From the NCBI GenBank assembly GCA_043800975.1, contig JAZDMK010000169.1:1-5938 (forward strand): a stretch of DNA of 5,938 bases, written 5' to 3'. The notes under the pieces are model-generated. The model had not been told where the DNA came from. It ran no database searches and saw only the letters and a list, made by a program, of their open reading frames with translations. The position numbers and the translations under genes are program-made. The stretch's first letter is position 1; every line of letters starts with the position of its first letter. This DNA comes from JAZDMK01 sp043800975 (GTDB lineage: Bacteria > Bacteroidota > Bacteroidia > Bacteroidales > JAHJDW01). Of this stretch, positions 5,828 through 5,938 are shown one piece after another.

Positions 5828-5938
5828 ATGGCAACCTATTTAGTAACCGGAGGCGCGGGATTTATCGGCTCAACCATTGCGAAAGCTTTATTAGATAAGG
5901 GTGAGCAGGTTTCTATTCTTGATAATTTTTCAACCGGA
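5828..5938 (+). CDS. NAD(P)-dependent sugar-nucleotide epimerase/dehydratase, 5' part only
   Basis: The first 37 codons of a gene that continues past the window edge. It begins MATYLVTGGAGFIGS, the nucleotide-binding TGGAGFIG motif of extended short-chain dehydrogenases acting on nucleotide sugars, followed after one helix by the second strand ending ILDNFSTG, whose acidic residue normally binds the adenosine ribose of NAD. The LDNFSTG form is common in UDP-glucose/UDP-GlcNAc 4-epimerases of the GalE/WbpP type, but dTDP-glucose dehydratase or UDP-glucuronate-modifying relatives cannot be excluded from this fragment. The ATG follows the fcl TAG with no gap, so it is the third gene of the gmd-fcl operon and probably supplies another activated sugar for the same glycan. 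Confidence 0.88.
   Translation, partial: MATYLVTGGAGFIGSTIAKALLDKGEQVSILDNFSTG

Overview
The window looks like a chromosomal segment of a member of the Bacteroidota. Three things suggest this. The ATP synthase genes run atpA-atpG with no atpD/atpC (beta/epsilon) behind them, as expected where the F1 genes are split into two loci. Start codons lack clear Shine-Dalgarno sequences and sit behind A-rich leaders. Candidate promoters fit the Bacteroidota pattern TTTG...TAnnTTTG. The assignment is an inference from gene order and signals, not from a database match. All genes are on the + strand.

Region 1 (1-2547) holds the end of an F1Fo ATP synthase operon: atpA (alpha subunit), then atpG (gamma subunit) 11 bp later. 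The 70 bp before atpA contain no recognisable atpH tail, but do contain a TAnnTTTG box.

Region 2 (2548-3145) is the most unusual part. A gene for a small four-helix-bundle protein of the S23/23S-rRNA-intervening-sequence family (2599-3039) sits between atpG and a ferritin gene. It is enclosed by two imperfect inverted repeats of about 38 nt (2551-2589 and 3056-3093). The repeats are built from degenerate 7-nt units, GTTATTN on the left and NAATAAC on the right. Transcribed, the unit would form a long stem with the ORF in the loop, which is the architecture of intervening sequences inside 23S rRNA genes. Here it lies between protein genes, its left arm starting 3 nt after the atpG stop codon.

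Region 3 (3091-3710) is a self-contained ferritin gene with a candidate promoter abutting the right repeat arm and a clear intrinsic terminator. The ferritin has the full ferroxidase-centre residue set and an alanine-rich tail.

Region 4 (3696-5938) starts a nucleotide-sugar/polysaccharide operon. It contains gmd (GDP-mannose 4,6-dehydratase), then fcl (GDP-L-fucose synthase) overlapping it by 1 nt, then the first 37 codons of another sugar-nucleotide epimerase/dehydratase with no gap. Gmd and Fcl together convert GDP-mannose to GDP-L-fucose. The likely gmd promoter overlaps the ferritin terminator hairpin.

No tRNA, rRNA, CRISPR array or transposase gene was seen, and no gene-free stretch exceeds about 110 bp.
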